Translations under genes and position numbers: made by a program | Shown here: positions 42,866 to 52,065 of the stretch, in pieces | Layout of the letters: each line of letters opens with the position of its first letter | Position numbering within the stretch: position 1 is the first letter of the stretch | NCBI GenBank assembly: GCA_947628305.1 | Contig: CANQZG010000001.1 | Location: 310,001 to 374,000, forward strand | Source: an uncultured Muribaculaceae bacterium | GTDB taxonomy: Bacteria > Bacteroidota > Bacteroidia > Bacteroidales > Muribaculaceae | DNA: 64,000 bases | Reading direction: 5' to 3' | The notes under the pieces: model-generated | What the model was told of the DNA's origin: nothing | The model's database searches: none | What the model saw: only the letters and a program-made list of their open reading frames with translations

Positions 42866-43813
42866 TTATTTCAAGCCGGGACGGCGCAGCCGTGGGAACA
42901 GCCGTCGCATCCGCGTCAACAACGGGTGTATCCCATCCCCGGCGACCACCCCTGTGACGGCCACAATCACAAGCGACAGACCGACCACATTGATGAATGT
43001 CAACCTTTCCCCGAAGACCGCGACACCTATGACAACGGCCGTAACGGGTTCAAGCGCACCCATAATCGCAGTAGGAGTCGAACCTATATAATGTATCGCA
43101 CTCGTCATGCACACAAGCGACACAACAGTGGGGAACACGGCAAGCGCGACAAGATTAAACCATAGGTTCCATTGGCCACCCGACGGCAGTTCCACGTCGC
43201 CATCAAACCACAATCGCCCAATAAACAAGAAAACCCCGAACAACAGCGAATAAAACGTAACTGTCAGCGTGGCGACCTTGTCAAGCGACGACTTGTTCAA
43301 CCCTACGATATATATTGCGTAAGAAAGTGCCGAAACAAGCACCAGTACAGTCCCCGTGACACTCAACGCGCCTCCGTCTCCGCTCCCGTTATTGAACAAC
43401 AGGGCGATACCCCCGAAAGCCAACGCGATACACCCTACCGTCAACAACGACACCTTCTCACGGTATACACCGGCCATGATGCATGCAACCATCACAGGAT
43501 AGACAAACAGTATGGTGGACGCAATTCCCGCATCCATATAATTGTAACCCAGGAACAGCGTCAATGACGAGACGGCCATAAGCAGCCCCATGACAACGAG
43601 TAACAGCATGTCATGACGCGACACCTTGAATGAACGCCCACGTAAGACAATCATCACCGCCACGATGGGGATTGCGATAAGATACCGAAACATCAGCACC
43701 GAGTCGGCAGTCATCCCGGCCGCATATAAAGGCAACGCGAACAATGGGTTCAATCCGTAGGCCGCGGCGGCCAAAGCCGCAAGCGCGTATCCTTTAGAGT
43801 ATTCAGAAATCAT
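42866..43813 (-). CDS. EamA/DMT-superfamily transporter
   Basis: The 315-residue protein has about ten membrane helices in two EamA halves with the usual AALAAAAYGLNPLFALPLYA start, YPVMVACIMAGVYREKVSLL at helix 4-5 and a charged basic C-terminus. Family members export small metabolites; no substrate is suggested by context. It is not closely similar to the other DMT gene at 29899-30810. Its stop lies two bases beyond the tRNA terminator, so the hairpin terminates both. Confidence 0.8.
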   Translation of the reverse strand: MISEYSKGYALAALAAAAYGLNPLFALPLYAAGMTADSVLMFRYLIAIPIVAVMIVLRGRSFKVSRHDMLLLVVMGLLMAVSSLTLFLGYNYMDAGIASTILFVYPVMVACIMAGVYREKVSLLTVGCIALAFGGIALLFNNGSGDGGALSVTGTVLVLVSALSYAIYIVGLNKSSLDKVATLTVTFYSLLFGVFLFIGRLWFDGDVELPSGGQWNLWFNLVALAVFPTVVSLVCMTSAIHYIGSTPTAIMGALEPVTAVVIGVAVFGERLTFINVVGLSLVIVAVTGVVAGDGIHPLLTRMRRLFPRLRRPGLK

Positions 43814-43830
43814 GGCACAAAGTTATCAAA

Positions 43831-43862
43831 TTTGCGGGTACTGGAAAATATATGTAATTTTG
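43831..43862 (+). promoter_or_regulatory. Promoter of the cvpA-suf region
   Basis: TTTG (43831-43834), 20 bases, TAATTTTG (43855-43862) is an exact Bacteroidota promoter. The first start codon follows at 43883. Confidence 0.7.
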
Positions 43863-43882
43863 CAGTGTTTCAGCATTCCATT

Positions 43883-44398
43883 ATGAGTTTTATAGACATT
43901 TTAATACTGATAGTCTTTGCCGCCTCAATACTCATCGGCCTTAAACGAGGGTTCATCAAGCAGTTAGGCTCGATATTGGGACTCGTACTCGGTATCCTCG
44001 GGGCAAGGATGTTCGGGCCGGCCGCCGCCGGGGTCATCATCGGCATGATGCCCGCCGAAAGCGCGGCATCACCAACGGGGGCATACGCGGCCAGCATCAT
44101 CGGTAGCGTGGCCATATTCCTAATCATCTATTTCGTGACCGCACTGGTCGCCCATGTAACCCGCATGGCCGTGAACATGGTGTTACTCGGGCCGGTCGAC
44201 CGCATACTCGGTGCATTGCTCTCTTTAGTCAAATGGTTCACAGGACTCAGCATCGTGCTTAATATATTTGCAGCCGTCTCCCCCGGCAACGCACTGTTCT
44301 CGTCCTCACGCATCGGTAACGGGATGGCGCTCGAGACGGTCATGTCAATCGCCCCGTGGCTTCTTGACACAATCAAGGCCCCGTTTATCGGGAATTGA
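43883..44398 (+). CDS. CvpA-family membrane protein
   Basis: The 171-residue protein begins MSFIDILILIVFAASILIGL and has four membrane helices, the layout of CvpA, a protein first linked to colicin V production and more widely to membrane or envelope homeostasis. The motif KRGFIKQLGSILGLVLGILG is typical of the first loop. ATG 43883 is chosen because it follows an exact promoter; a longer frame from 43832 would start inside it. It precedes sufB by 58 bases and could share its transcript. Confidence 0.75.
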   Translation: MSFIDILILIVFAASILIGLKRGFIKQLGSILGLVLGILGARMFGPAAAGVIIGMMPAESAASPTGAYAASIIGSVAIFLIIYFVTALVAHVTRMAVNMVLLGPVDRILGALLSLVKWFTGLSIVLNIFAAVSPGNALFSSSRIGNGMALETVMSIAPWLLDTIKAPFIGN

Positions 44399-44456
44399 CC
44401 GCAAACAACAATAGCCACGCCCGATGCGTTTATACACTAACCCCATTTGAATTCCA

Positions 44457-45941
44457 ATGAACAACGATAAGGAGAAAAACAAACCCGAAAACAAAGGCGA
44501 TGAATCCCGGGAGATTATCGATGATGTCACAGGTGGAGAGTATAAGTATGGTTTCACGACCGACATCGACACCGACATAATCCCCACCGGACTCAACGAG
44601 GATGTCATCAGGCTCATATCCACAAAGAAAGGAGAACCGGAATGGCTTCTCGACTTTCGCCTGAAGGCCTACCGCCACTGGCTGACGCTTGAAATGCCAA
44701 AGTGGGCACATCTTGACATCCCCCCGATTGACTATCAGGCCATAAGCTACTATGCCGCCCCGCGCAAGAAAGAAGGCCCAAAGAGCCTTGACGAAGTGGA
44801 CCCGCAGCTGCTCGACACGTTTAACCGCCTCGGCATCCCCCTGCAGGAACAGAAAGCACTCGCCGGAATGGCCGTTGACGCGGTGATGGACTCGGTGAGT
44901 GTCAAGACAACCCATCGGGAGAAACTGGCGGAGTTAGGCATCATATTCTGCTCATTCTCCGAGGCTGTCAAGGACTACCCCGACCTCGTGCGCCGTTATC
45001 TCGGCTCGGTTGTCTCCTACCGTGACAATTTTTTCGCCGCCCTCAACTCGGCCGTGTTCTCTGACGGCTCATTTGTCTACATCCCCAAAGGCGTCCGCTG
45101 CCCTATGGAACTCTCCACCTATTTCCGCATAAACGCGTCCGGGACAGGACAGTTCGAGCGTACACTGATTGTCGCCGACGACGATGCATACGTCAGCTAC
45201 CTGGAAGGGTGCACAGCACCGATGCGCGATGAAAACCAGCTACATGCCGCCATAGTGGAAATTGTGGTCGAAGACCGCGCCGAAGTCAAATATTCCACCG
45301 TTCAGAACTGGTATGCCGGGGACAAGGACGGCAAAGGCGGTGTCTACAATTTCGTCACCAAGCGCGGCCTGTGCCGCGGAGACTACTCCAAACTGTCGTG
45401 GACCCAGGTCGAGACCGGGTCGGCAATCACATGGAAATACCCGTCATGTGTCCTCGCCGGAGAAGGGTCGGTCGGAGAGTTTTATTCGGTCGCCGTTACA
45501 CGCAACCGTCAACAGGCCGACACAGGCACCAAAATGATTCACACCGGCCGTCGCACCCGTTCCACGATAGTCTCCAAAGGTATCTCGGCGGGACATTCCC
45601 AAAACTCCTACCGCGGACTCGTCAAAATCGCGCCAAAGGCCGACGGATGCCGCAACTACACCCAATGTGACAGTCTTCTGTTAAGTTCAACGTGCGGAGC
45701 GCATACATTCCCTTATATCGATGTGATGAACGACACAGCGATTGTCGAGCACGAAGCGACGACATCCAAGATTTCAGAAGAACAATTGTTCTACTGCAAC
45801 CAACGCGGGATACCCACCGAGGAGGCCGTCGCACTGATTGTGAACGGATACGCCAAGGAGGTTATGAACAAACTGCCGATGGAATTTGCCGTGGAGGCAC
45901 AAAAACTACTACAAATCACTCTTGAAGGGTCAGTCGGATAA
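44457..45941 (+). CDS. sufB: Fe-S cluster scaffold protein SufB
   Basis: SufB is the scaffold core of the SufBCD complex that assembles Fe-S clusters in the cytoplasm. The 494-residue protein contains the family's beta-helix core, with [36 protein letters not shown], and the C-terminal [18 protein letters not shown]. Length is normal. It heads sufB-sufC-sufD-sufS with spacings of 15 bases, then two ATGA overlaps, an order typical of Bacteroidetes. Expression is probably from the cvpA promoter or an internal one. Confidence 0.95.
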   Translation: MNNDKEKNKPENKGDESREIIDDVTGGEYKYGFTTDIDTDIIPTGLNEDVIRLISTKKGEPEWLLDFRLKAYRHWLTLEMPKWAHLDIPPIDYQAISYYAAPRKKEGPKSLDEVDPQLLDTFNRLGIPLQEQKALAGMAVDAVMDSVSVKTTHREKLAELGIIFCSFSEAVKDYPDLVRRYLGSVVSYRDNFFAALNSAVFSDGSFVYIPKGVRCPMELSTYFRINASGTGQFERTLIVADDDAYVSYLEGCTAPMRDENQLHAAIVEIVVEDRAEVKYSTVQNWYAGDKDGKGGVYNFVTKRGLCRGDYSKLSWTQVETGSAITWKYPSCVLAGEGSVGEFYSVAVTRNRQQADTGTKMIHTGRRTRSTIVSKGISAGHSQNSYRGLVKIAPKADGCRNYTQCDSLLLSSTCGAHTFPYIDVMNDTAIVEHEATTSKISEEQLFYCNQRGIPTEEAVALIVNGYAKEVMNKLPMEFAVEAQKLLQITLEGSVG

Positions 45942-45956
45942 AAACACAAAACAATA

Positions 45957-46718
45957 ATGAGCGATATATTACTCAACATCAAGAATCTACACGCCTCGGT
46001 TGACGGCAAAGAAATACTTAAAGGCATAAACCTGACCGTCCGCCCCGGCGAAGTACATGCAATCATGGGGCCTAACGGCTCGGGGAAATCGACCCTCAGC
46101 GAAGTCCTTGCGGGCAACCCGGCTTTCAGTGTCAGCGAAGGCGAGGTCGATTTCCATGGCAAGGAACTGCTCGCCCTAAGCCCCGAAGACCGTTCACATG
46201 AAGGATTGTTCCTGTCATTCCAATACCCGGTGGAGATTCCCGGGGTGTCGATGGTGAACTTCATGAGGGCCGCGGTCAACGCCAAACGCAAGTACTTCAA
46301 CGAGCCTCCCATGTCGGCCGGCGACTTCCTGAAACTGATGCGTCAGAAACGAGCCATTGTCGAACTGGACAATAAACTCGCGTCACGTTCAGTGAACGAG
46401 GGATTCTCGGGAGGTGAGAAAAAACGTAACGAGATTTTCCAGATGGCAGTTCTCGAGCCACGTCTCGCCATTCTCGACGAGACCGACAGCGGTCTTGACA
46501 TCGATGCCCTGCGTGTGGTAGCGGGAGGCGTTAACAAACTAAAGAACGAGCGTAACGCCACAATCGTCATCACCCACTACCAACGTCTTCTCGACTATAT
46601 AAAGCCTGACTTCGTGCATGTCCTATACAAAGGACGGATTGTACGCACTGGCGGCCCTGAACTTGCCCTTGAACTTGAGGAGAAAGGTTACGACTGGATA
46701 AAAGAGGACAACCGATGA
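45957..46718 (+). CDS. sufC: Fe-S assembly ATPase SufC
   Basis: SufC is the ABC-type ATPase that drives the SufBD scaffold. The 253-residue product has Walker A GPNGSGKST (38-46), the signature SGGEKKRNEIFQMA, Walker B LAILDETDSGLD and the switch histidine in VITHYQRLL. It is a soluble ABC protein without a permease. It starts 15 bases after sufB and its stop overlaps the sufD start. Confidence 0.95.
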   Translation: MSDILLNIKNLHASVDGKEILKGINLTVRPGEVHAIMGPNGSGKSTLSEVLAGNPAFSVSEGEVDFHGKELLALSPEDRSHEGLFLSFQYPVEIPGVSMVNFMRAAVNAKRKYFNEPPMSAGDFLKLMRQKRAIVELDNKLASRSVNEGFSGGEKKRNEIFQMAVLEPRLAILDETDSGLDIDALRVVAGGVNKLKNERNATIVITHYQRLLDYIKPDFVHVLYKGRIVRTGGPELALELEEKGYDWIKEDNR

Positions 46719-48091
46719 ACAGCCTGCAACAATATTTAGACCTATACCGGGAAAACGCAAGGCTGATAGACTCCAATTCGGCCGACGCGCTCAACCGTCT
46801 GCGTCCTGGTGCCCTGAATGCTCTCCAAGGGAAAAGCCTACCCACGAAGGCATCGGAGGATTATGAGCGCACCTCCATTGCCGACATGATGACACCTGAT
46901 TTCGGCTTGAATATCGGGCGTGTTGACATCCCTGTCGACGTCACAGCTTCATTCCGCTGCAACGTCCCGAACATGAGCACACTGCTCGCTTTCACGGTAA
47001 ACGACATCTTCAAGCCGACACAACATCTTGCCGACAGGCTTCCCGACGGCGTCAGATTCATGTCGTTAAAAAAGGCCGCGTCAGAGATGCCTGACATCGT
47101 GGCGCGTCACTACGGGTCGGCATCCCCAATTGAAGACCCGCTCGTAGCACTCAACTCGCTGTTGGTGCAGGACGGTGTCTTTATCTATGTTCCCGACGGG
47201 GTGACCGTAAGCCGTCCCCTGCAATTAGTCAACATCTTCAACGCCACAATCCCCGCGCTCGCCGCGATGAGACGTGTGCTGATTGTACTTGGCAAGGGTG
47301 CGCGATGCCAGTTCCTCACATGCGACCACACGCAGGATGCCGTCAACAGTTACCTGTCATCCCAGGTAACAGAAATCATACTCGGCGAAGGTGCATCGCT
47401 CGATTATTGCGAGATAGAGGAATCTTCGGCCATGACATCCCGTGCCGCGAGCCTGTATGTGGAACAATCGGCCGCCTCGCGTTTCTCCTCGACGACCGTC
47501 ACACTGACATGCGGTAACACGCGCAACAACATGACCGTCAATCTAAACGGCGAAGGCTGCATTACCTATCTCGGCGGGATGGCGGTCAACTCCGATAAGC
47601 GACACATCGACAACTGCACCCGCGTCAATCACAACGCCCCACGCTGCAAGAGCGACCAGAAATTCAAGTATGTGCTCGACGATGAATCCACAGGCGCATT
47701 TGAAGGCACAATCCTCGTGACAGGCGACGCACCGTTCACCGAGGCATACCAGAGCAATCGAAACATACTCGCCTCCCCCGTCGCCAAGATGCACACCAAA
47801 CCGCAACTGCTCATCTACAACGATGACGTAAAGTGCAGCCATGGTGCGACAACCGGGCAACTCGATAACGAGGCTCTGTTTTACATGCGCACGCGCGGTA
47901 TACCCGAGAAAGAGGCACGCACGATGCTGATGCAGGCCTTCATGTCTGACATCATCGAGGGCGTAAGCATCGAAGGGTTGCGTGACCGGCTGCGCCACTT
48001 GGTGGAGATGCGATTCCACGGCACCGACAGTTTCTGTGAAAACTGCGGTGGCAACATACGTCGCGAACAATGTAACAACGACTCCCTATGA
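46715..48091 (+). CDS. sufD: Fe-S assembly scaffold protein SufD
   Basis: SufD pairs with SufB and SufC in the scaffold complex. The 458-residue protein is a SufB paralogue with a beta-helix core and the family's C-terminal QLDNEALFYMRTRGIPEKEA followed by a helical cap (LRDRLRHLVE). It ends with CENCGGNIRREQCNN, a short cysteine-containing tail. Both ends overlap sufC and sufS by four bases, so all are translationally coupled. Confidence 0.93.
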   Translation: MNSLQQYLDLYRENARLIDSNSADALNRLRPGALNALQGKSLPTKASEDYERTSIADMMTPDFGLNIGRVDIPVDVTASFRCNVPNMSTLLAFTVNDIFKPTQHLADRLPDGVRFMSLKKAASEMPDIVARHYGSASPIEDPLVALNSLLVQDGVFIYVPDGVTVSRPLQLVNIFNATIPALAAMRRVLIVLGKGARCQFLTCDHTQDAVNSYLSSQVTEIILGEGASLDYCEIEESSAMTSRAASLYVEQSAASRFSSTTVTLTCGNTRNNMTVNLNGEGCITYLGGMAVNSDKRHIDNCTRVNHNAPRCKSDQKFKYVLDDESTGAFEGTILVTGDAPFTEAYQSNRNILASPVAKMHTKPQLLIYNDDVKCSHGATTGQLDNEALFYMRTRGIPEKEARTMLMQAFMSDIIEGVSIEGLRDRLRHLVEMRFHGTDSFCENCGGNIRREQCNNDSL

Positions 48092-49308
48092 GCATAATCG
48101 ACACCGAGGCAATAAGAAAAGACTTCCCGATTCTTGAGCGAAAAGTCAACAACCGGCAGCTCATCTATCTTGACAACACCGCGACGACACAGACCCCGCG
48201 ATGTGTCGTCGACTCAATCGTCAGTTCCTATTACAACACCAAGGCTAATGTACACCGTGGAGTCCACACCCTGTCACAGGAGGCGACACTCCTGCAGGAG
48301 CATACCCGCGAGCGTGTGCGTGCGTTCCTGAACGCCCGTTCAAGTGACGAAATCATCTTCACACGCGGGACAACCGAATCCATCAACCTCGTGGCCTCGT
48401 CAATGGGGCAATTGTTCAAGGACGGCGACGAAGTGATTCTGACCGTAATGGAACACCATTCCAACATAGTTCCATGGCAACTGTTACAAAACCGTGTGGA
48501 CCTGAAACTACGCGTAGTGCCCGTCCTATCGGACGGGGCACTCGACATGGACACATTCCGCTCACTGTTCAATGAGCGCACACGCATGGTGAGTGTATGC
48601 CACGTATCGAATGTACTGGGAACGGTCAACCCCGTGGCTGAAATCATCGCCGAGTCCCACCGCCACGGAGTGCCCGTGCTAATAGACGGCGCACAGGCGA
48701 TTGCCCACACCACAGTCGATGTCACGTCGCTCGATGCCGACTTCTATGTATTCTCATCCCACAAGATGTATGGGCCTTCAGGCATCGGTGTCCTTTACGG
48801 GAAACGTGAATGGCTCGACATGATGCCCCCTTACCAAGGCGGGGGCGAGATGATTGAGAGCGTGAGCTTTGAAAAAACCACATTTGCCCCGCCGCCATTT
48901 AAATTCGAAGCCGGGACACCCGACTTCATCGACATCCCGGCACTTCACAAAGCAATCGATTATATCTGCGGGATAGGAGTGGAGAACATCGCCACCCATG
49001 AGGACGGCCTTTTACATTATGCGACCGAACGTATGAATGAAATCCCGGGGATGAGGATATTCGGCACCGCCCCCGGCAAGAGTGCGATTATCTCTTTCCT
49101 CGTGGGCGACATACATCATTATGACCTCGGAATGTTACTCGACAAACTCGGTGTCGCTGTGCGCACCGGGCATCACTGCGCACAGCCGTTGATGCATGCC
49201 CTCGGCGTGGAAGGCACTGTTAGAGCGTCATTTGCCATGTACAACACCGCCAAGGAGGTCGACATATTCATCGATGCGCTCAAACGCTCCGTTGCGATGC
49301 TTCAATAA
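48088..49308 (+). CDS. sufS: Cysteine desulfurase SufS
   Basis: SufS takes sulfur from cysteine, via PLP, and passes it to the Suf scaffold. The 406-residue protein has the PLP lysine K226 in FSSHKMYGPSG and the catalytic cysteine C364 in RTGHHCAQPLM, both in the group II desulfurase context. The start is MSIIDTEAIRKDFPILERKV. No separate sufE is seen directly after it, so the sulfur acceptor may be elsewhere. It ends the suf operon. Confidence 0.95.
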   Translation: MSIIDTEAIRKDFPILERKVNNRQLIYLDNTATTQTPRCVVDSIVSSYYNTKANVHRGVHTLSQEATLLQEHTRERVRAFLNARSSDEIIFTRGTTESINLVASSMGQLFKDGDEVILTVMEHHSNIVPWQLLQNRVDLKLRVVPVLSDGALDMDTFRSLFNERTRMVSVCHVSNVLGTVNPVAEIIAESHRHGVPVLIDGAQAIAHTTVDVTSLDADFYVFSSHKMYGPSGIGVLYGKREWLDMMPPYQGGGEMIESVSFEKTTFAPPPFKFEAGTPDFIDIPALHKAIDYICGIGVENIATHEDGLLHYATERMNEIPGMRIFGTAPGKSAIISFLVGDIHHYDLGMLLDKLGVAVRTGHHCAQPLMHALGVEGTVRASFAMYNTAKEVDIFIDALKRSVAMLQ

Positions 49309-49331
49309 GAGCCCTTGGACACGGCATCCAA

Positions 49332-49544
49332 TCAGATGTCCAGGCGCACGGTGTAACTTTCAAAGAAATTACGCTGCAACGCGTTGCTTATTTTCAACAA
49401 CAACTCGGCATCGATGCTCTGTCGGTTGAAAATCTTATAGACATTGGTGCGGTTGCAGTTCAATTTTTGGGACAGCCACACAACCGACCGCTGCTGGCTT
49501 CGCAGCTCGTCTTCAATCTGTTTTCCAATAAAAATCTGCTCCAT
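49332..49544 (-). CDS. Small HTH (XRE-like) DNA-binding protein
   Basis: The 70-residue protein is almost only a helix-turn-helix fold: VVWLSQKLNCNRTNVYKIFNRQSI is a plausible HTH pair with the recognition helix at about residues 31-41, and the C-terminal helix is ELLLKISNALQRNFFE. It resembles small Bacteroidales XRE-type regulators that have no sensor domain. A candidate promoter at 49925-49954 would give a leader of several hundred bases. It converges with sufS, 24 bases away; a regulatory link to suf is possible but unproven. Confidence 0.7.
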   Translation of the reverse strand: MEQIFIGKQIEDELRSQQRSVVWLSQKLNCNRTNVYKIFNRQSIDAELLLKISNALQRNFFESYTVRLDI

Positions 49545-49573
49545 AAAATAAAAAAGGCGGAACCAACCGTCAC

Positions 49574-49858
49574 TTATCTCCCGTCTGAGGCACCGCCAAG
49601 CGCCTTGTCCACTAAAATAAGCACGATTAGTCCTCGCCTATATCTTACCAACATAGAAGCCGGAAGCCAAATAATCGTCTCATTCCCCGGGACAGTGTCT
49701 GCTTTCTTTTGGCGGTTTCCAGACAAATAGGGAAATATCCGTAACAAATTGTAGTATTCTTGAGCATCCTTCAACAGCTTATCCCACTTTCCCAGAAATA
49801 TTGGAGCGGAGACGGGACAAATCGCATCAGGACACCGGGGGAATCTCTATTCCGCCAT
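49574..49858 (-). pseudogene. Small open frame interrupted by a TAG codon
   Basis: From ATG 49858 the minus-strand frame reads Met-Ala-Glu then TAG (49849-49847) and continues open for 91 codons to a stop at 49574. The translated stretch after the TAG (RFPRCPDAICPVSAPIFLG, then KWDKLLKDAQEYYNLLRIFP) looks protein-like, but I know no family. It could be a small gene broken by a nonsense change, a readthrough, or a chance frame in a leader RNA. It lies 29 bases upstream of the HTH gene on the same strand. Confidence 0.25.
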
Positions 49859-49924
49859 AGTTAAGTTAGTAATTGTGCTTCGCCGCCATCACGCGCGTAA
49901 GCTAAATGAACATGCGACTTGGGG

Positions 49925-49954
49925 CAAAGATAGACTAATTTTTCGACTTTGCAA
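49925..49954 (-). promoter_or_regulatory. Candidate promoter towards the HTH gene
   Basis: On the minus strand TTG (49954-49952), 19 bases, TATCTTTG (49932-49925), an exact -7 box. Transcription would start near 49918 and read through the interrupted frame to the HTH gene at 49544. Confidence 0.55.
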
Positions 49955-50183
49955 CTATTTATCAATCAGTTTTTAATATTATTTACAATTTATCACGATT
50001 ATGTCACTTTCGGTCAACATTTGTGACAACAACCGGCAACATGGACATGAATGAACTATAGGATTTATTAACTACACACCGTCAAACCAAAACCACATAT
50101 TGATGTTAAACAAATGACATAATCATTGAACCCGTCGGCATGGCGATGATAACCCGCTTATACTTTTAATTAAAAATATTTAA

Positions 50184-50201
50184 TAAGGAAATTTTTCCTT
50201 A
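50184..50201. promoter_or_regulatory. Palindrome upstream of the pckA promoter
   Basis: TAAGGAAAT followed by TTTTCCTTA is an 18-base near-perfect palindrome five bases before the -33 box. Its position suggests a binding site for a dimeric regulator of pckA; the protein is unknown. Confidence 0.4.
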
Positions 50202-50206
50202 ATATA

Positions 50207-50239
50207 TTGACTGTATTAATGTAAAAACCACTACCTTTG
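50207..50239 (+). promoter_or_regulatory. Promoter of pckA
   Basis: TTG (50207-50209), 22 bases, TACCTTTG (50232-50239) gives an exact -7 box. The start codon is at 50332, leaving a leader of about 85 bases. Confidence 0.65.
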
Positions 50240-50331
50240 CACTCGGAATTTCAGTCTCATGCAACCGCATTGCACCTGAAACACCCACGATGGCAAATAC
50301 ATAAAACAGAACCAACTAAATATATAAACTA

Positions 50332-51939
50332 ATGAGTACAATCGACTTGTCACAGTACGGAATCTCCGGTTCCAAAGTGATTCACAATCCCAGTTACGAC
50401 CAGTTGTTCAAAGACGAGCTCAATCCCGAGCTGACCGGCTACGAGAAAGGCCAGCTTACCGAACTCGGTGCCGTTAATGTGATGACCGGCATTTACACCG
50501 GCCGTTCCCCCAAAGATAAATTCTTTGTACTTGACGATACCACCCGCAACTCGGTGTGGTGGACTACCGAAGGATACAAGAACGACAATAAGCCCATCTC
50601 TCCCGAGACATGGAACTCATTGAAAGAACTCGCCGAGAACGAGCTTTCAGAGAAGACCCTCTATGTTGTCGACGCTTTCTGCGGCACCAACAAGGACACC
50701 CGTCTCGCAGTGCGTTTCATCATGGAGGTTGCATGGCAGGCTCACTTCGTGACCAACATGTTCATCCGCCCCACCCAGGAAGAGCTTGATAACTTCGTGC
50801 CCGACTTCGTTGTCCTCAACGCATCGAAGGCCAAGGTTGAGAACTGGAAGGCCCTCGGCATCAACTCCGAGACCTGCGTGGCATTCAACCTCACAGAGCG
50901 CAAGCAGCTCATCATCAACACCTGGTACGGTGGCGAGATGAAGAAAGGCATGTTCTCAATCATGAACTACTACAACCCCTTGAAAGGCATCGCTTCGATG
51001 CACTGCTCGGCCAACACCGACCTCAAGGGCGAGAACACCGCAATCTTCTTCGGTCTCTCCGGCACAGGCAAGACCACATTGTCAACCGACCCCAACCGTC
51101 TCCTCATCGGCGACGACGAGCATGGCTGGGACGACAACGGTGTCTTCAACTACGAGGGCGGCTGCTATGCCAAGGTAATCAACCTCGACAAGGAGAGCGA
51201 ACCCGAAATCTACGGTGCAATCACCCGTGACGCGCTTCTCGAGAACGTGACCGTTGACGCCGAAGGCAAAATCGACTTCGCCGACAAGTCAGTGACCGAG
51301 AACACCCGCGTTTCCTATCCCATCAACCACATCGAGAAAATCGTCGTTCCCAGCCGCGGTCCCGCCGCCAAGAACGTCATCTTCCTTTCGGCCGACGCAT
51401 TCGGCGTGCTGCCCCCCGTTTCATGCCTGACTCCTGAACAGACCAAGTATTACTTCCTTTCAGGCTTCACCTCGAAACTCGCAGGCACAGAACGCGGCAT
51501 CACCGAACCCACCCCGACATTCTCGGCTTGCTTCGGCGCAGCGTTCCTTTCACTCCACCCCACAAAGTATGCTGAAGAACTCGTTAAGCGCATGGAGCTT
51601 AGCGGCGCAAAGGCCTACCTCGTTAACACAGGTTGGAATGGAACAGGCAAACGTATCTCAATCAAGGACACCCGCGGTATCATCAACGCAATCCTTGACG
51701 GCTCAATCATCAACGCCCCCAAGAAGACACTTCCTATCTTCAACTTCGAGATTCCGACCGAACTCCCCGGCGTTGACCCCAAGATTCTTGACCCGCGCGA
51801 CACCTACACCGACGCAGCAGTATGGTATGAGAAAGCCAACAAGCTCGCCGACATGTTCATAGCCAACTTCAAGAAGTTTGAGTCCAACGAACTCGGCAAG
51901 GCCCTCGTTCCCGCAGGCCCCCAGCCCGAGGCAAAATAA
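50332..51939 (+). CDS. pckA: ATP-dependent phosphoenolpyruvate carboxykinase
   Basis: PckA interconverts oxaloacetate and phosphoenolpyruvate with ATP/ADP; in Bacteroidales it often works in the CO2-fixing direction toward succinate. The 535-residue product shows the kinase-1a loop GLSGTGKTT (242-250; K247), the metal-binding DDEHGWDD segment shortly after, the upstream [20 protein letters not shown] motif and the [13 protein letters not shown] motif. Length and order are standard. It stands alone with its own promoter and is closed by a strong terminator at 51971-52004. Codon use is strongly biased, consistent with high expression. Confidence 0.96.
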   Translation: MSTIDLSQYGISGSKVIHNPSYDQLFKDELNPELTGYEKGQLTELGAVNVMTGIYTGRSPKDKFFVLDDTTRNSVWWTTEGYKNDNKPISPETWNSLKELAENELSEKTLYVVDAFCGTNKDTRLAVRFIMEVAWQAHFVTNMFIRPTQEELDNFVPDFVVLNASKAKVENWKALGINSETCVAFNLTERKQLIINTWYGGEMKKGMFSIMNYYNPLKGIASMHCSANTDLKGENTAIFFGLSGTGKTTLSTDPNRLLIGDDEHGWDDNGVFNYEGGCYAKVINLDKESEPEIYGAITRDALLENVTVDAEGKIDFADKSVTENTRVSYPINHIEKIVVPSRGPAAKNVIFLSADAFGVLPPVSCLTPEQTKYYFLSGFTSKLAGTERGITEPTPTFSACFGAAFLSLHPTKYAEELVKRMELSGAKAYLVNTGWNGTGKRISIKDTRGIINAILDGSIINAPKKTLPIFNFEIPTELPGVDPKILDPRDTYTDAAVWYEKANKLADMFIANFKKFESNELGKALVPAGPQPEAK

Positions 51940-51970
51940 TACACGGAACAGACAATCCCTCATAACCCGA

Positions 51971-52004
51971 GAATGCGACTGCTAATGCAGTCGCATTCTT
52001 TTTT
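51971..52004 (+). terminator. Terminator of pckA
   Basis: GAATGCGACTGC, loop TAAT, GCAGTCGCATTC, then six Ts: a perfect 12-base stem with a T tract, 31 bases after the pckA stop. Confidence 0.9.
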
Positions 52005-52035
52005 ACAATCCGACGGAATTTTTATACAAAAACCA

Positions 52036-52043
52036 TATCTTTG
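52036..52043 (+). promoter_or_regulatory. Promoter -7 box of the WG-repeat gene
   Basis: TATCTTTG is an exact -7 box 22 bases before ATG 52066. The -33 region is not clear. Its position inside a longer upstream reading frame supports the later start. Confidence 0.55.
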
Positions 52044-52065
52044 CAAAAACAATAAACACAACCTC

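Larger units (their letters stand above)
49545..50331. other. Large intergenic region between the HTH gene and pckA
   Basis: These 787 bases hold the interrupted small frame (49574-49858), a minus-strand promoter at 49925-49954, an AT-rich stretch, a palindrome at 50184-50201 and the pckA promoter at 50207-50239. No other gene or known structured RNA was recognised; I looked for tmRNA, RNase P and SRP RNA signatures and found none. Confidence 0.6.

Noticed and set aside
49545..49935. Possible tmRNA, RNase P RNA, SRP RNA or 6S RNA between the HTH gene and pckA
   Set aside because: No tmRNA tag frame or tRNA-like end, no RNase P core and no SRP tetraloop were found; for 6S RNA no long complementary ends were seen, though it cannot be fully excluded by eye.
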